64,000 nucleotides of DNA from contig BJHL01000002.1 in assembly GCA_014192545.1 (NCBI GenBank), positions 264,863 through 328,862 on the forward strand, given 5' to 3'. This stretch comes from Phycisphaerae bacterium (GTDB lineage: Bacteria > Planctomycetota > Phycisphaerae > Phycisphaerales > UBA1924). Both the position numbers and the translations under genes were made by a program. Shown in pieces: positions 27,086 through 34,951 of this stretch. The stretch's first letter is position 1. Each line of letters starts with the position of its first letter. The notes under the pieces are model-generated. The model was not told the DNA's origin. It ran no database searches and worked only from the letters and a program-made list of their open reading frames with translations.

Positions 27086-27474
27086 GATCGCTTCTCTCCC
27101 GTAGCTTTTTTCGCGAGACGCTGCGCCTGATCGATAAGCCGATCCCAATCCTCCGCTGGAAGTTCACGAGCAGCACGAATCAATGCAGGAGCCTTCGACG
27201 CGAGCATGGTGTTCTCGGTGCCGACTTCGTCCAGGACGGTGTCAGCCCGATTCCAGCCAGCTCGGAGCTGTGCCTCAGGCAACTTGTAGTGATTCGAGAT
27301 TCGCAGGAGCAGTTCTTGAGACGGCGTGCGACGCCCCTTTTCGATGTCCGTCAGGTGCGCCGGAGCAATACTCAGTATCGCGGCCATCTCGCGAAGCCCC
27401 TTGCCCAGAACCTCCACCCGTTGCCTTCGAAGGGTCTCGCCGATGGGTTCAGTTGGAGGACGTCGTTTGGCCAT
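27082..27474 (-). CDS. XRE-family repressor of the element
   Basis: A 130-residue protein with a Cro/CI-type HTH (GLREMAAILSIAPAHLTDIEKGRRTPSQELLLRI) near the N-terminus and a helical C-terminal half (APALIRAARELPAEDWDRLIDQAQ) for dimerisation. It is the likely repressor of the integration/excision genes and partner of the ImmA peptidase downstream. A perfect palindrome sits 16 bases upstream of its start (27490-27509), suggesting autoregulation. Confidence 0.9.
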   Translation of the reverse strand: MAKRRPPTEPIGETLRRQRVEVLGKGLREMAAILSIAPAHLTDIEKGRRTPSQELLLRISNHYKLPEAQLRAGWNRADTVLDEVGTENTMLASKAPALIRAARELPAEDWDRLIDQAQRLAKKATGEKRS

Positions 27475-27489
27475 GAAGTCTCCGGGTCA

Positions 27490-27509
27490 AAACTGTTCGC
27501 TAACAGTTT
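27490..27509. promoter_or_regulatory. perfect palindrome upstream of the XRE gene
   Basis: AAACTGTT, a four-base spacer CGCT, and AACAGTTT. The eight-base arms are exact reverse complements, as expected for an operator bound by a dimeric XRE repressor. It lies in the upstream region of the repressor itself. Confidence 0.6.
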
Positions 27510-27588
27510 ATGCTGGGTTCCCGCATTCGCACGAACTTTCTGGGGTTCTCAAAGACTCGTGAGACTTCCTGAGGCGCATATCAAGGCC

Positions 27589-27696
27589 ATGCCAGCACTT
27601 GCGCTCCTGCTTGCCTGCCTGTTTTTGGCCCATCAGCCTGCGATTGCTGGCGGTCTGGCCGCGGCTCTCCTGCTGTACCTTCTGCTTCGACGATGA
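27589..27696 (+). CDS. 35-residue hydrophobic peptide, possible
   Basis: ATG 27589 opens MPALALLLACLFLAHQPAIA followed by a second hydrophobic run (GGLAAALLLYLLLRR) and a stop. The product would be a tiny membrane peptide with two short hydrophobic stretches ending in Arg-Arg. Only a weak AAGG lies before it, on the opposite strand to the XRE gene and ~170 bases before the structured RNA region. It could be a toxin-like peptide or chance; I lean to possible. Confidence 0.3.
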   Translation: MPALALLLACLFLAHQPAIAGGLAAALLLYLLLRR

Positions 27697-27863
27697 GCCA
27701 CGCTCTTTGCTTTTCACGCCATTCCCCTGTATCCGATGGGGGTCGTCGGTGAAAGCCAAACGCTGATCTGACGCCATTGAGACGGGGCATGCCACCCGGG
27801 AAAGCCGCCTCACCAGCGGCCATAAGGGGGCGGCCTAACCAGCCGCCGCGGTATGTGCCCGTA
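27697..27863. other. gap before the structured RNA, hairpins only
   Basis: No reading frame is supported. Two short hairpins with arms GCCGC/GCGGC and GGCGGC/GCCGCC lie between about 27812 and 27847 and could be part of domain IV of the group II intron-like RNA that follows. Confidence 0.4.
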
Positions 27864-27897
27864 GAGCCGGATGCGTCGAGAGACGCTCGTCCGGTTC
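27864..27897 (+). ncRNA. group II intron domain V
   Basis: A 34-base hairpin with all the marks of the catalytic domain V: a 9-bp lower helix starting GAGCC and ending GGTTC, the AGC catalytic triad at 27865-27867, a two-base bulge on the 3' side (27887-27888), a 5-bp upper helix and a GAGA tetraloop. Length and every helix match the family. No intron-encoded reverse transcriptase is near: the protein-coding regions around it are HTH, membrane and cupin genes. See the larger region for its odd position upstream of domain I-like sequence. Confidence 0.9.
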
Positions 27898-28640
27898 GAC
27901 GGAGGCTCGTCGGAGCAAATCCTTGATTTCATTGGAGGGGCGTTCCCTCCGCAAGGTCCAATCCCGGCGTTCTATCCGATGGGTCCCCCCCCCAGTTGCG
28001 AAAAGGGGCGACGAGGACACGCCCGAGCATCGGAGCGCCGATGCTGCGGGCCGTGCTGCGTGAAGAGGGTGCAAATCCCCCCAGGGGGTTCGGGCCATGC
28101 CGTTGGCGTGGCCCGCTCAACCTGAGCCGGCGTGGGGAGTTCGCGTGTGGCGACACACGCGACCGAGTCTCTGACTGGACTCGGCGATCGGGCATCAAGT
28201 TGCCCGACGACGAAGAGCTCAACCACGAGAGGCCCGACACTCCGAGAGGAGCACAAGGGCTTGCCGGTAAGTCCGAACGGAGACGGTGCCGAACCGCTCA
28301 AACTTGTAGCCGATGGGTACGCGGGAGCTTCTCGTTTCTACCCGCAGAAATCGCGAGTGCTTCCACGAGGATGCACACTCGGAAACTATGCCACGCGGGA
28401 GCGTGGACATACGGCGACAGGTCGGAGGACAACCTCCAGGCGACGTGACCGTTCGGATGACGCGCATCACTAACTCGGGAAGGACTGTTGGGGCCGGGTC
28501 CCGCAAGGGATGGTCCCCGGTGCCGCGCCAGGTCGGCGTGGTGCTTCAAACCCAGCAGTCTGGGAGAGTGCCGCAAGTAGGAACGGACGGAAGTCCGGCG
28601 AGGCCGCTGCAAGGCAGTGGCGGCCTCGTTCGCTGCACTA
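27898..28640 (+). ncRNA. putative circularly permuted group II intron, domain VI to domain IV
   Basis: After domain V come ~150 bases with small hairpins, then ~590 bases of dense structure with no coding frame. Near 28060-28081 is the GGGTGCAAATCCC-type segment seen in domain I of bacterial group II introns. Strong stems follow: 28091-28115 (11 bp, one wobble), 28141-28162 (9 bp with a GCGA loop), 28163-28184 (7 bp), 28188-28207 (7 bp), 28584-28597 (GGAA loop) and 28600-28627 (8 bp plus 3). A normal intron has domain I first and V last; here V comes first. Two readings fit: a circularly permuted intron, or the 3' end of one broken intron next to the 5' end of another. The 5' boundary is unclear (GTGCT at 28053 is a possible variant of the GUGYG start). 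Confidence 0.6.
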
Positions 28641-28894
28641 CGGGTGTGCGCATCGACCATGCCTCGTACCTCGACTTCAAGGCCAAGCTGCTCGACCGGG
28701 CAACCCGAGCGCCCATCCCGGAGTTGTGTGCGATGTTCAGGTGTGCCCCGTTCGAGCCCTACGCGCCCGTGCGGCGCCAACTGATCGCGGTGTGGCGGGC
28801 TGTCAATAGGGCCAGGAAGCTCACGGGGTTGGAACCACTGCCCATCGAGTGCATCCGGCTCCGCCGGAAGATCATGCGACCCTTCGGGGAGTGC
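28641..28894 (+). other. short protein-like stretch, possible gene remnant
   Basis: On the + strand one frame reads ASYLDFKAKLLDRATRAPIPELC and AVWRAVNRARKLTGLEPLP, which looks like true protein, but it continues into the - strand membrane gene at 28895-29509, where it becomes random. It is likely the end of a truncated gene next to the structured RNA, or a coincidence. I cannot assign a family. Confidence 0.3.
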
Positions 28895-29509
28895 TTATCC
28901 AGCCGAGTCTTGCTGCCCGCTCATCACGAGCTGGTGTTGGCGGCGGTATCGCCCGAGGCGGATGAGATCGATGCTGACCCACAGTCCGCAGGCGGCGGTG
29001 TAGAGGATGTACCCGTCGATTCGGGCACTTGCGACTTCGCTGGTTGCCACGGTGAAAGCGCTGCCTGCCAAGAGTGCCAGCACGCTGAAGTAGACCGAGA
29101 GAACGGACTGTCGACCGCTCCGTCCAGCGACCTGCCCGTCTCGGCTGGGATGTTGGGACTGGAAGGTGAGGAGACGCTGACCGAAGAGCCTGTTGATGTG
29201 CCGCTCGATCTCGTCGATGCGTAGCTTGACGTCGTGCTTTGAACGTGCGTGCCCCAAGGTTGACCTGAAGAACCCTACCAGCACCAAGGGCAACGCGATC
29301 AGGACCATTGGTCGCACGGACTCTGGGAGGAGCGTCGTACCCCCGAGTGCGGCCGAAAGGATGGCCGCCGTCGCTGGGACACGCTGCTCCATCGCGCCCA
29401 GCCTGAACACCAGCACGGAATAGAGAGCTCGATACTCCTCGATCAGCACGTCGACCGGCTCGGCCTTAACCGAATGCCCCCTCTGCCCCGCTTTCAGATT
29501 CTGAGCCAT
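28895..29509 (-). CDS. membrane protein, unknown
   Basis: A 204-residue protein with hydrophobic helices TAAILSAALGGTTLLPESVRPMVLIALPLVLVGFF as a hairpin and a second hydrophobic pair (FSVLALLAGSAFTVATSEV and GYILYTAACGLWVSIDLI), with a helical linker (KHDVKLRIDEIERHINRLFGQRL) between them. Both ends are charged and likely cytoplasmic. It starts at ATG 29509, divergent from the cupin gene; the repeat at 29533-29553 lies between them. No function can be named. Confidence 0.75.
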   Translation of the reverse strand: MAQNLKAGQRGHSVKAEPVDVLIEEYRALYSVLVFRLGAMEQRVPATAAILSAALGGTTLLPESVRPMVLIALPLVLVGFFRSTLGHARSKHDVKLRIDEIERHINRLFGQRLLTFQSQHPSRDGQVAGRSGRQSVLSVYFSVLALLAGSAFTVATSEVASARIDGYILYTAACGLWVSIDLIRLGRYRRQHQLVMSGQQDSAG

Positions 29510-29532
29510 CGCCAGTGGAAACTACGCTTTGA

Positions 29533-29553
29533 GTACCGTACAAGTACCGTACT
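29533..29553. promoter_or_regulatory. two AGTACCGTAC copies in the divergent spacer
   Basis: AGTACCGTAC occurs at 29533-29542 and again at 29544-29553, an 11-base period, about one helical turn. Each copy contains GTAC at both ends of a short palindrome. It lies 24 bases from the start of the membrane gene and ~80 bases before the cupin start and may be a double operator. Confidence 0.4.
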
Positions 29554-29633
29554 GTTATGGCTCGGGGTGGCATTGTGGTGCGTCCGGGTGGTCCGGCTGC
29601 CGCGATGAACCTCCTCAGTCTCTGGAGCGGGTC

Positions 29634-30341
29634 ATGCCTGGATTTAGTGTGCGGCTCGAAGTGGCGGAGGGTGTGCGAGAGACTGTTGGCCTGTGGACGT
29701 CGCCAGGGCCGGACGAAGGGGTCTCGGTGCTGAGAGTCCTCATGGACCTCGGGCAACAGACCATCGACGAGGCCGAGCGGCTGGTCCGGCGTGGTCGTCT
29801 CAAGGCCCCCTTCGCCATCGGGCGGCTCATGGCCCACGATGACACCCCGCCACTCATTCACGCTATGGAGCTGGCGGAACGCTCGCGACCCATCGAGCTT
29901 CGGTCGCCATTCGAGGATTGCGAGACCATCGCCGGTGGTTTGTGGACTGCTGACCAGGTGTTCGACACCCCTCGCGAGGATGGCCTCGCCAAGCTCCGCT
30001 TTGCCGCTGGGACGAACGATCTCCCCGCTCACGTCCATGAGCACTCCGACCGCTGCCTCTTCGTCCTGGAGGGCGAGGGGACGTTCCATGCGAGCCCGTC
30101 CGATTGGCGCTCGTTCGATGGAACCGGCATCGATTCCGTGCCGGTTCGGGCAGGGGATGTCGTGGTGTTCAACCGGGGAGTGTTGCACACGTTCAGTTCC
30201 CCGCGGCGGGAGTTGGTGCTGATCAGCTACCACTCGCCGGCGCTGGCGTTCGATGATCCGCGGCAGTTCACGGTGCCGCGCTTGCAATGGACGCCAACAC
30301 GCGAGACTCGACGGGGAGAGCATTCCATCGCTTCAAGCTAA
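29634..30341 (+). CDS. cupin-fold protein
   Basis: A 235-residue protein. The C-terminal half has the two cupin motifs: PAHVHEHSDRCLFVLEGEG (metal His and Glu) and VRAGDVVVFNRGVLHTF (Gly and His). The N-terminal ~90 residues (VSVLRVLMDLGQQTIDEAERLVRRG) are helical, as in small regulators or enzymes of unknown use. ATG 29634 (MPGFSVRLEVAEG) has GGAG about eight bases upstream; the longer frame back to 29529 lies in the spacer. It ends four bases into the stop of the RES-domain gene on the opposite strand. It is probably a metal-binding enzyme or sensor with an unknown small ligand. Confidence 0.8.
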   Translation: MPGFSVRLEVAEGVRETVGLWTSPGPDEGVSVLRVLMDLGQQTIDEAERLVRRGRLKAPFAIGRLMAHDDTPPLIHAMELAERSRPIELRSPFEDCETIAGGLWTADQVFDTPREDGLAKLRFAAGTNDLPAHVHEHSDRCLFVLEGEGTFHASPSDWRSFDGTGIDSVPVRAGDVVVFNRGVLHTFSSPRRELVLISYHSPALAFDDPRQFTVPRLQWTPTRETRRGEHSIASS

Positions 30342-31306
30342 AATGGAAGCGCTGCTTCAGCTGCTTTGCGATTCCACTCGATTTGCCGGGGTTCTCCGAC
30401 CGGTGTGACCGCCGCGTCGTCCCAGTCAAAGAGCACGAGGCAGTCTCCAAGAAATCGCGTGCTCGGGTAGCGAAGGCCTTTGAAACCGGCTGCACGCGCT
30501 GCATCGGCGATGAATCGAGAAACAAAGTATTCAGGCTTCCATGGCCCCTCGTTCGCCTCTGCGAGGTGGGGACGGATGTAGCTCAACCCAGCCGCGAGGT
30601 AACTGGCGTCGTCGTGAAGAGCGCTCTCATCGAAATGGCTGGCGAGGTCAAGCATTGGTCCTCGAACGCCCACTCGCCAAGCCATCACCCACGCAACGCC
30701 TTCATCCTGCCGAATGGCTTCCGCCGCCGCTACCTCAATCGAAGACGCGACGTAGAGCACCCTCTGACCAACGTGGTTGAACCGCCCTTCATTCTTGCAC
30801 TCACTTGCTGGCGGGGGTCCGAGTTCGGAGATATCTGGTCTCGCGTTCGCGCCGATTACGCGAGCTCGCCACCAATTGTCCGTTAGGTCCAGCGATGCGT
30901 GCGGGAATTTCGCAATTGATCGCAGAACTCTCTTCCCGATGCTGTGTGTCGCGCCAAGCAAGGGCACTCGCGCAAGATGAGCGGTGAAGTCTGCGAAGCG
31001 CGGTGCAAGCCTCGTCGCCCAGTCCCGGTAGACTCGCTCTCGCTCACGGTCCTCGCTGGTACGGATGCCGACCTCATCCCCGAGCGAGAACGAACCGTCG
31101 CAGTTGGGGCAATGCAGGCGGGTGGCGGTGTCTTCGTGCTTCGATTCCGGCATCCGATGTAAGTCGAGCAGATGCTCGATGCTGACCCGATCACCGTCGC
31201 ACCAAATGACCTCTTCATCTTCCTTGTCGAAAGGTTGGCAGGACTCGCAGCTGACGATGTCGGCCTGGATGCGTGAAAGTCGGCTTCGATGGTTGCGTTC
31301 TGGCAT
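30338..31306 (-). CDS. RES-domain protein with N-terminal Cys region
   Basis: A 322-residue protein. Residues about 1-100 carry CESC and later CPNC, a zinc-ribbon-like pair inside a helical domain of the kind found N-terminal to RES domains. The RES part runs from WWRARVIGANARPDISELG through NEGRFNHVGQRVLYVASSIEVAAAEAI to GDCLVLFDW; known RES members are NAD+ phosphorylases or NAD glycohydrolases that kill or arrest the cell, usually as toxins with an Xre antitoxin. Here no antitoxin gene is next door. It starts 11 bases past the HsdS stop, so it is probably the last gene of the restriction operon and may be its suicide effector. ATG 31306 is chosen; the longer frame runs into HsdS. Confidence 0.85.
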   Translation of the reverse strand: MPERNHRSRLSRIQADIVSCESCQPFDKEDEEVIWCDGDRVSIEHLLDLHRMPESKHEDTATRLHCPNCDGSFSLGDEVGIRTSEDRERERVYRDWATRLAPRFADFTAHLARVPLLGATHSIGKRVLRSIAKFPHASLDLTDNWWRARVIGANARPDISELGPPPASECKNEGRFNHVGQRVLYVASSIEVAAAEAIRQDEGVAWVMAWRVGVRGPMLDLASHFDESALHDDASYLAAGLSYIRPHLAEANEGPWKPEYFVSRFIADAARAAGFKGLRYPSTRFLGDCLVLFDWDDAAVTPVGEPRQIEWNRKAAEAALPF

Positions 31307-31317
31307 GACGGATGGGG

Positions 31318-33405
31318 TCACGTGTTCGAGGCGGTGAACAGTTCGGGCTCTCCAAGTCCATCTACGACGAGGGAGCGGCCTATTGGGACGAGGCCGTGTT
31401 TCACGAGAGCCTCCCGAGCTGACTCCACCTGCCACTTCGAGAACTTCTTGGCCTTCTCGTTGCTCCACTCAAAGAACCGCCGCACGATCGCGTCGGGCGT
31501 CGCTTCGACCCCTTCCGCGACAAGGGAGTTCCATGCTGCGTGGGTCGTCGCGTGCAGCTCGGCGGCCTTGGAATCCCATGACTTCGACGCGGTTAGCAGC
31601 GCTTCAAACCTTGCCCATTGATCACCGACCAAGGCCTTACACGCCGCCGAAGCCTGCGTGCCTTGAGTGCCGGGCCGGTAGTGTGCATCGCCCGGGTCGC
31701 GGGCGGCCTTGTTGGCTGTGAACCACCTCTGGCTGGCGGCGTGGGATTCGGTATCGGCCTGCAACTTGCCATCGTAGGGGCCGGCCGCGTCGCGCTTCAA
31801 CGGCTTCTCGGTCTTCGCGTTGCAGAGTGCTGCGGCGAGATAGGTGAGTTTGAACAACTTCTTGCGGCCGAGGGTCGGGTCTTTCGGGAATCGTCGGACG
31901 ATCTCGGCCTGGACCGCAGCGAAGTCCTCGAACCGCCACACGACGGACTTCGCCCGAGCGAGGTCCGCAACGGCTTCAGGTTTGGCCTCGATGGCTGGAA
32001 CCAGTTCGCCACGGAACGCCTTGGCAAGGATGGATTGAGTGAGCTTGTCCGCTCGGGCCTGGGCGAGGGCGACGCGGCGTTCGATGGCGTCGGCAAGCTT
32101 CATCAGCGAGTCGACGCGGCGGACAATCTCGGTCTGCTCAGCCATGGGCGGCACGGCTACAGGGATCGCACGGGCGTGCTCCACATTGATGCGAGGCATC
32201 GACATTCCGAAGTGTCGTTGCTTCATCCACGCCTGAGCGTGCTCGCTCGCGAGGAACCGTGCGAGATACGGCCCGGATATGACCTCCGACGGCCTCATCC
32301 GGACCGTTCCTTGGGTCAGGTTGGCGCCATCAAGGCCACGTGGAACAGTGGCTACACGAAGGTGCCGAATGATGCACAGGAGCACGTCTCCTTCGGCTAG
32401 AACTGATCGACCGTGCTTTGCAGCGATGTCGTGAGTCGTACGCCGAAGCTGCCCGACGAGAATGCCGCCATCCTGAATGTCCTGTTGCCGGACGTAGGGA
32501 ACACCACCAGGAACCTCAGGACCCGGCAACACGATGCCATAGGTAATTATGGTGTCGGCAGCCACAACCGTGTCCGCACGCCGATAGACCCAAGTCTCGG
32601 GGAGATCGGGCATCGACTCAACATCGAGCTCGCCTGCCTTTGGCTTTGTGGTCTTTCCTTTGGGCTGCTTTCGCGAATGGTCGAACTGGTTCAGCCCTGT
32701 ACGAGCTGGCTCAATCTCTGGGTTGTTGTTCCGCCAGTCCTCCGTCAGCCGCCCCGAGCACGCGGCGGCGAGGACGGCTTGGCGGAAGCGTTTGAGGATG
32801 GTGGGGACGGCGGCGAGACGGGCGCGTGCCGCGTCCACGCGTGCCGCTAGCTGCTCGATAACTCGCACGATACGGCGCTGGTCAGGCAGAGGCACTATGG
32901 GCACTAATGTGTTGCTGGCAAACCGTTGGTTAATACCGCCCTGTGCAGATCCTTGGAAGTTCTCCAAGATCCGCGATTGGCCTTGCTTAGACCACAAGAA
33001 CCAGAATAGATATTGCGAGTCAATATCTCGCCGAGGGCAGCAGCGAAACACGTGTTCGTTGATAACTGCTTTTGCAAATGGAAAGTCTTCGCGCACCAGA
33101 CAGACTTTTCCGCTTGTGGCACCGTCTTTCACGATCAGTACGTCGCCTGGCCGCAAATGACCACGTCTCATGTCGGCATAGAAAGCCTCAGGAACATATT
33201 TCACCGATTCAAAGTTGAACCCGCCTCGATCCGTGAGATGCTCGGCGCCCACGCTCGGGATACCCGACCTGATTCCGCGAACGCCACCCCTGGGGCGAGT
33301 CCCCGTCTCCAGTTCGTCGAGGAGGTCACGCAATGGACTTTCGGTCCATTCCGGGAGCGGATCCGCCGAACGGCGCTCGGACTTAGTGATCGACTTGGCA
33401 CTCAT
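31318..33405 (-). CDS. hsdS: type I restriction specificity subunit with extension
   Basis: A 695-residue HsdS, well above the usual 400-480. Two target-recognition domains are visible: the first (about residues 20-175) with GDVLIVKDGATSGKVCLV, the second (about 260-425) with GDVLLCIIRHLRVATVPRG; each is followed by a helical spacer (QLAARVDAARARLAAVPTILKRFRQAVLAAACSGRL and QARADKLTQSILAKAFRGELVP). After about residue 490 comes an extra domain of ~190 residues (GRKKLFKLTYLAAAL, ends with VLVKHGLVP). ATG 33405 overlaps the HEPN stop by one base (TGATG); a TTG one codon earlier is also possible. The extra domain might resemble Panacea/DUF4065 (KLQKLLY) but this is a guess. Confidence 0.93.
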   Translation of the reverse strand: MSAKSITKSERRSADPLPEWTESPLRDLLDELETGTRPRGGVRGIRSGIPSVGAEHLTDRGGFNFESVKYVPEAFYADMRRGHLRPGDVLIVKDGATSGKVCLVREDFPFAKAVINEHVFRCCPRRDIDSQYLFWFLWSKQGQSRILENFQGSAQGGINQRFASNTLVPIVPLPDQRRIVRVIEQLAARVDAARARLAAVPTILKRFRQAVLAAACSGRLTEDWRNNNPEIEPARTGLNQFDHSRKQPKGKTTKPKAGELDVESMPDLPETWVYRRADTVVAADTIITYGIVLPGPEVPGGVPYVRQQDIQDGGILVGQLRRTTHDIAAKHGRSVLAEGDVLLCIIRHLRVATVPRGLDGANLTQGTVRMRPSEVISGPYLARFLASEHAQAWMKQRHFGMSMPRINVEHARAIPVAVPPMAEQTEIVRRVDSLMKLADAIERRVALAQARADKLTQSILAKAFRGELVPAIEAKPEAVADLARAKSVVWRFEDFAAVQAEIVRRFPKDPTLGRKKLFKLTYLAAALCNAKTEKPLKRDAAGPYDGKLQADTESHAASQRWFTANKAARDPGDAHYRPGTQGTQASAACKALVGDQWARFEALLTASKSWDSKAAELHATTHAAWNSLVAEGVEATPDAIVRRFFEWSNEKAKKFSKWQVESAREALVKHGLVPIGRSLVVDGLGEPELFTASNT

Positions 33406-34316
33406 CAATGCAGTCCCGCCAATCTGCAGAGCAGGATGATGTGCGAGCAGGTCATGTGGAGCATGTGCTCGGCGTGAGCGGCCTCTACGTCGTGCTGGGG
33501 AACGGGGCCGCGGCCGTGTGCATCGCCGAGCTTGTTGCGGACTGTGCCTACGCGCTTGAAGAGTTCAACGTAGAACGAGGGAAACAGCCCATTCGCGTGA
33601 CAAATCTCGACCAGCTTCGAGCAGGTGTCCTTGTCCTTGTCGTAGGCCCACTTCTTTTGGTCACAGAGCGTCTTGAGGACGCTCTCAAATGCTGATCCGC
33701 AGGCCGTGATCGCGTCTTCGTATCGGCCAGCCCGGAACGCTGCGTGTGCGGACAGGATTTCCGAGTTGGCGACACGAAGGGCGCTGTGGGCGAGCAGTTC
33801 GAGTGCCGGCTGTGTCACCTCGGCATGGAGCAGTTGATTGTCGCGGCGGATGGCTCGCGGGTACTCTCGCTCGATGTACGTGCCCTTGCGCTTCCTGCCA
33901 AAGAGCGTGCCTTCTTTCTCGACGTGATGCTCGATGAAGCGAGTGAACTCGTAGCCGACGCCGTGCTCCCGCAGGATGGCATTGACCGCATCGACCCCGG
34001 CCTGTCCTCCGCTGTAGTTGAACACACGAAAGCATGCCTCGATGAAGTCGAGGCCGTGGTCAGGATCGCAACAGAAAAAGTGCTCGATTACCGGGTCATC
34101 GCTGCGTCGGGCGGCCTCGTACCCGGGTCGAAACAGACCGCCGTACTGCTTGTAGAGCACCTCGCCAACGTCGTTCAAGAGGCGTCGCATTCCGCCGTGG
34201 TGTTCATCCACAAAGTCCTGGAGCGACGCGAGAATGCGTGACTTCACATCGTCCGGCAAGTCGTATCGCAGCACGGCGGGGAGTGGAGCGTTGCGACGCG
34301 AGTAGAAGCTGGTCAT
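33405..34316 (-). CDS. HEPN-type abortive infection protein
   Basis: A 303-residue protein with an N-terminal Abi-like domain (FCCDPDHGLDFIEACFRVFNYS) and a C-terminal HEPN-type segment: YEDAITACGSAFESVLKTLCDQKKWAYD and RNKLGDAHGRG, in which RNxxxxxH matches the Rx4-6H ribonuclease motif of HEPN proteins. Proteins of this layout (AbiJ/Abi_C type) cause abortive infection by RNA cleavage. It sits inside the type I restriction operon between the JAB protein and HsdS, overlapping both neighbours by a few bases. It may be a conditional toxin triggered when the restriction system fails; this role is inferred. Confidence 0.88.
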   Translation of the reverse strand: MTSFYSRRNAPLPAVLRYDLPDDVKSRILASLQDFVDEHHGGMRRLLNDVGEVLYKQYGGLFRPGYEAARRSDDPVIEHFFCCDPDHGLDFIEACFRVFNYSGGQAGVDAVNAILREHGVGYEFTRFIEHHVEKEGTLFGRKRKGTYIEREYPRAIRRDNQLLHAEVTQPALELLAHSALRVANSEILSAHAAFRAGRYEDAITACGSAFESVLKTLCDQKKWAYDKDKDTCSKLVEICHANGLFPSFYVELFKRVGTVRNKLGDAHGRGPVPQHDVEAAHAEHMLHMTCSHIILLCRLAGLH

Positions 34317-34951
34317 GATGCCCCCTCCTCTCGCACGAGGCCGAGGCGTCGAAGGTGTCCCATGATGCCGCGGAGGTGCGGCGTTCTGAACTCGCGCACA
34401 AAGCCGTTCTCGCCCAGGTAGAACCGGATACGGCCGCCGCCAAAAAGAAGTTTCAGCAGGATGATCGGTTGGCTGTGGTATTCGGTGAGCGTGACACGAT
34501 CGGTGAGCGAAGGGAGCGGCTGGTTGTCGAAGACGGCGTTGATCCAGGATGGTGGGTGGTTGTGGAACAAGATGACTTCGTTGGCGAAGCCAGATTGGAC
34601 GTGGTTGATCATCGCGGAGCGAATGTGCGGCGGAATGGCGACGGTGTCAGGTGTGCCGCGGTTGTGGGCGATCTGTTCCACCTTCGTCGTCTTGCCGTGC
34701 CTGCGACCGAATCCGACAATGAGGTGTTCAAGGCCGTCGCCGTGCGTGGCTTCGATGCAGCCGCAGAGGAACGCGTTTCGATTGAGCGGTGAGCGGGGCT
34801 TGTGGAGGGAGTCAGCGTCCTTCTTGCACGCGGCGGCGACCGGCGCGATGCCGCGTTCATCGTCGCGTGTGAACGCGATGGAGTTGTCCGGATCAGCGAT
34901 GAGATGCGCTGCGGTCTCGATGAGGTGAGCAATTGCATTTGGATGGCTCAT
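34313..34951 (-). CDS. JAB/RadC-like metalloprotease-type protein
   Basis: A 212-residue protein with the JAMM/RadC metal site ILFHNHPPS (about residues 127-135) and further SLTDRVTLTEYH, where Asp and His complete a HxHP...D pattern. JAB proteases remove peptide tags or cleave partners, while RadC-like proteins of the same fold have unknown function. The N-terminal ~100 residues show no other motif. It overlaps HsdM (ATGA) on one side and the HEPN gene (ATGA) on the other. Its position in a restriction operon with a HEPN toxin suggests a protease that activates or silences the toxin; the hypothesis is not testable from sequence. Confidence 0.8.
   Translation of the reverse strand: MSHPNAIAHLIETAAHLIADPDNSIAFTRDDERGIAPVAAACKKDADSLHKPRSPLNRNAFLCGCIEATHGDGLEHLIVGFGRRHGKTTKVEQIAHNRGTPDTVAIPPHIRSAMINHVQSGFANEVILFHNHPPSWINAVFDNQPLPSLTDRVTLTEYHSQPIILLKLLFGGGRIRFYLGENGFVREFRTPHLRGIMGHLRRLGLVREEGAS

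Noticed and set aside
28313..29224. 303-codon + strand frame through the RNA region and membrane gene
   Set aside because: The first third lies in structured RNA with random composition and the last third is the complement of the membrane gene; only 28641-28894 looks protein-like.
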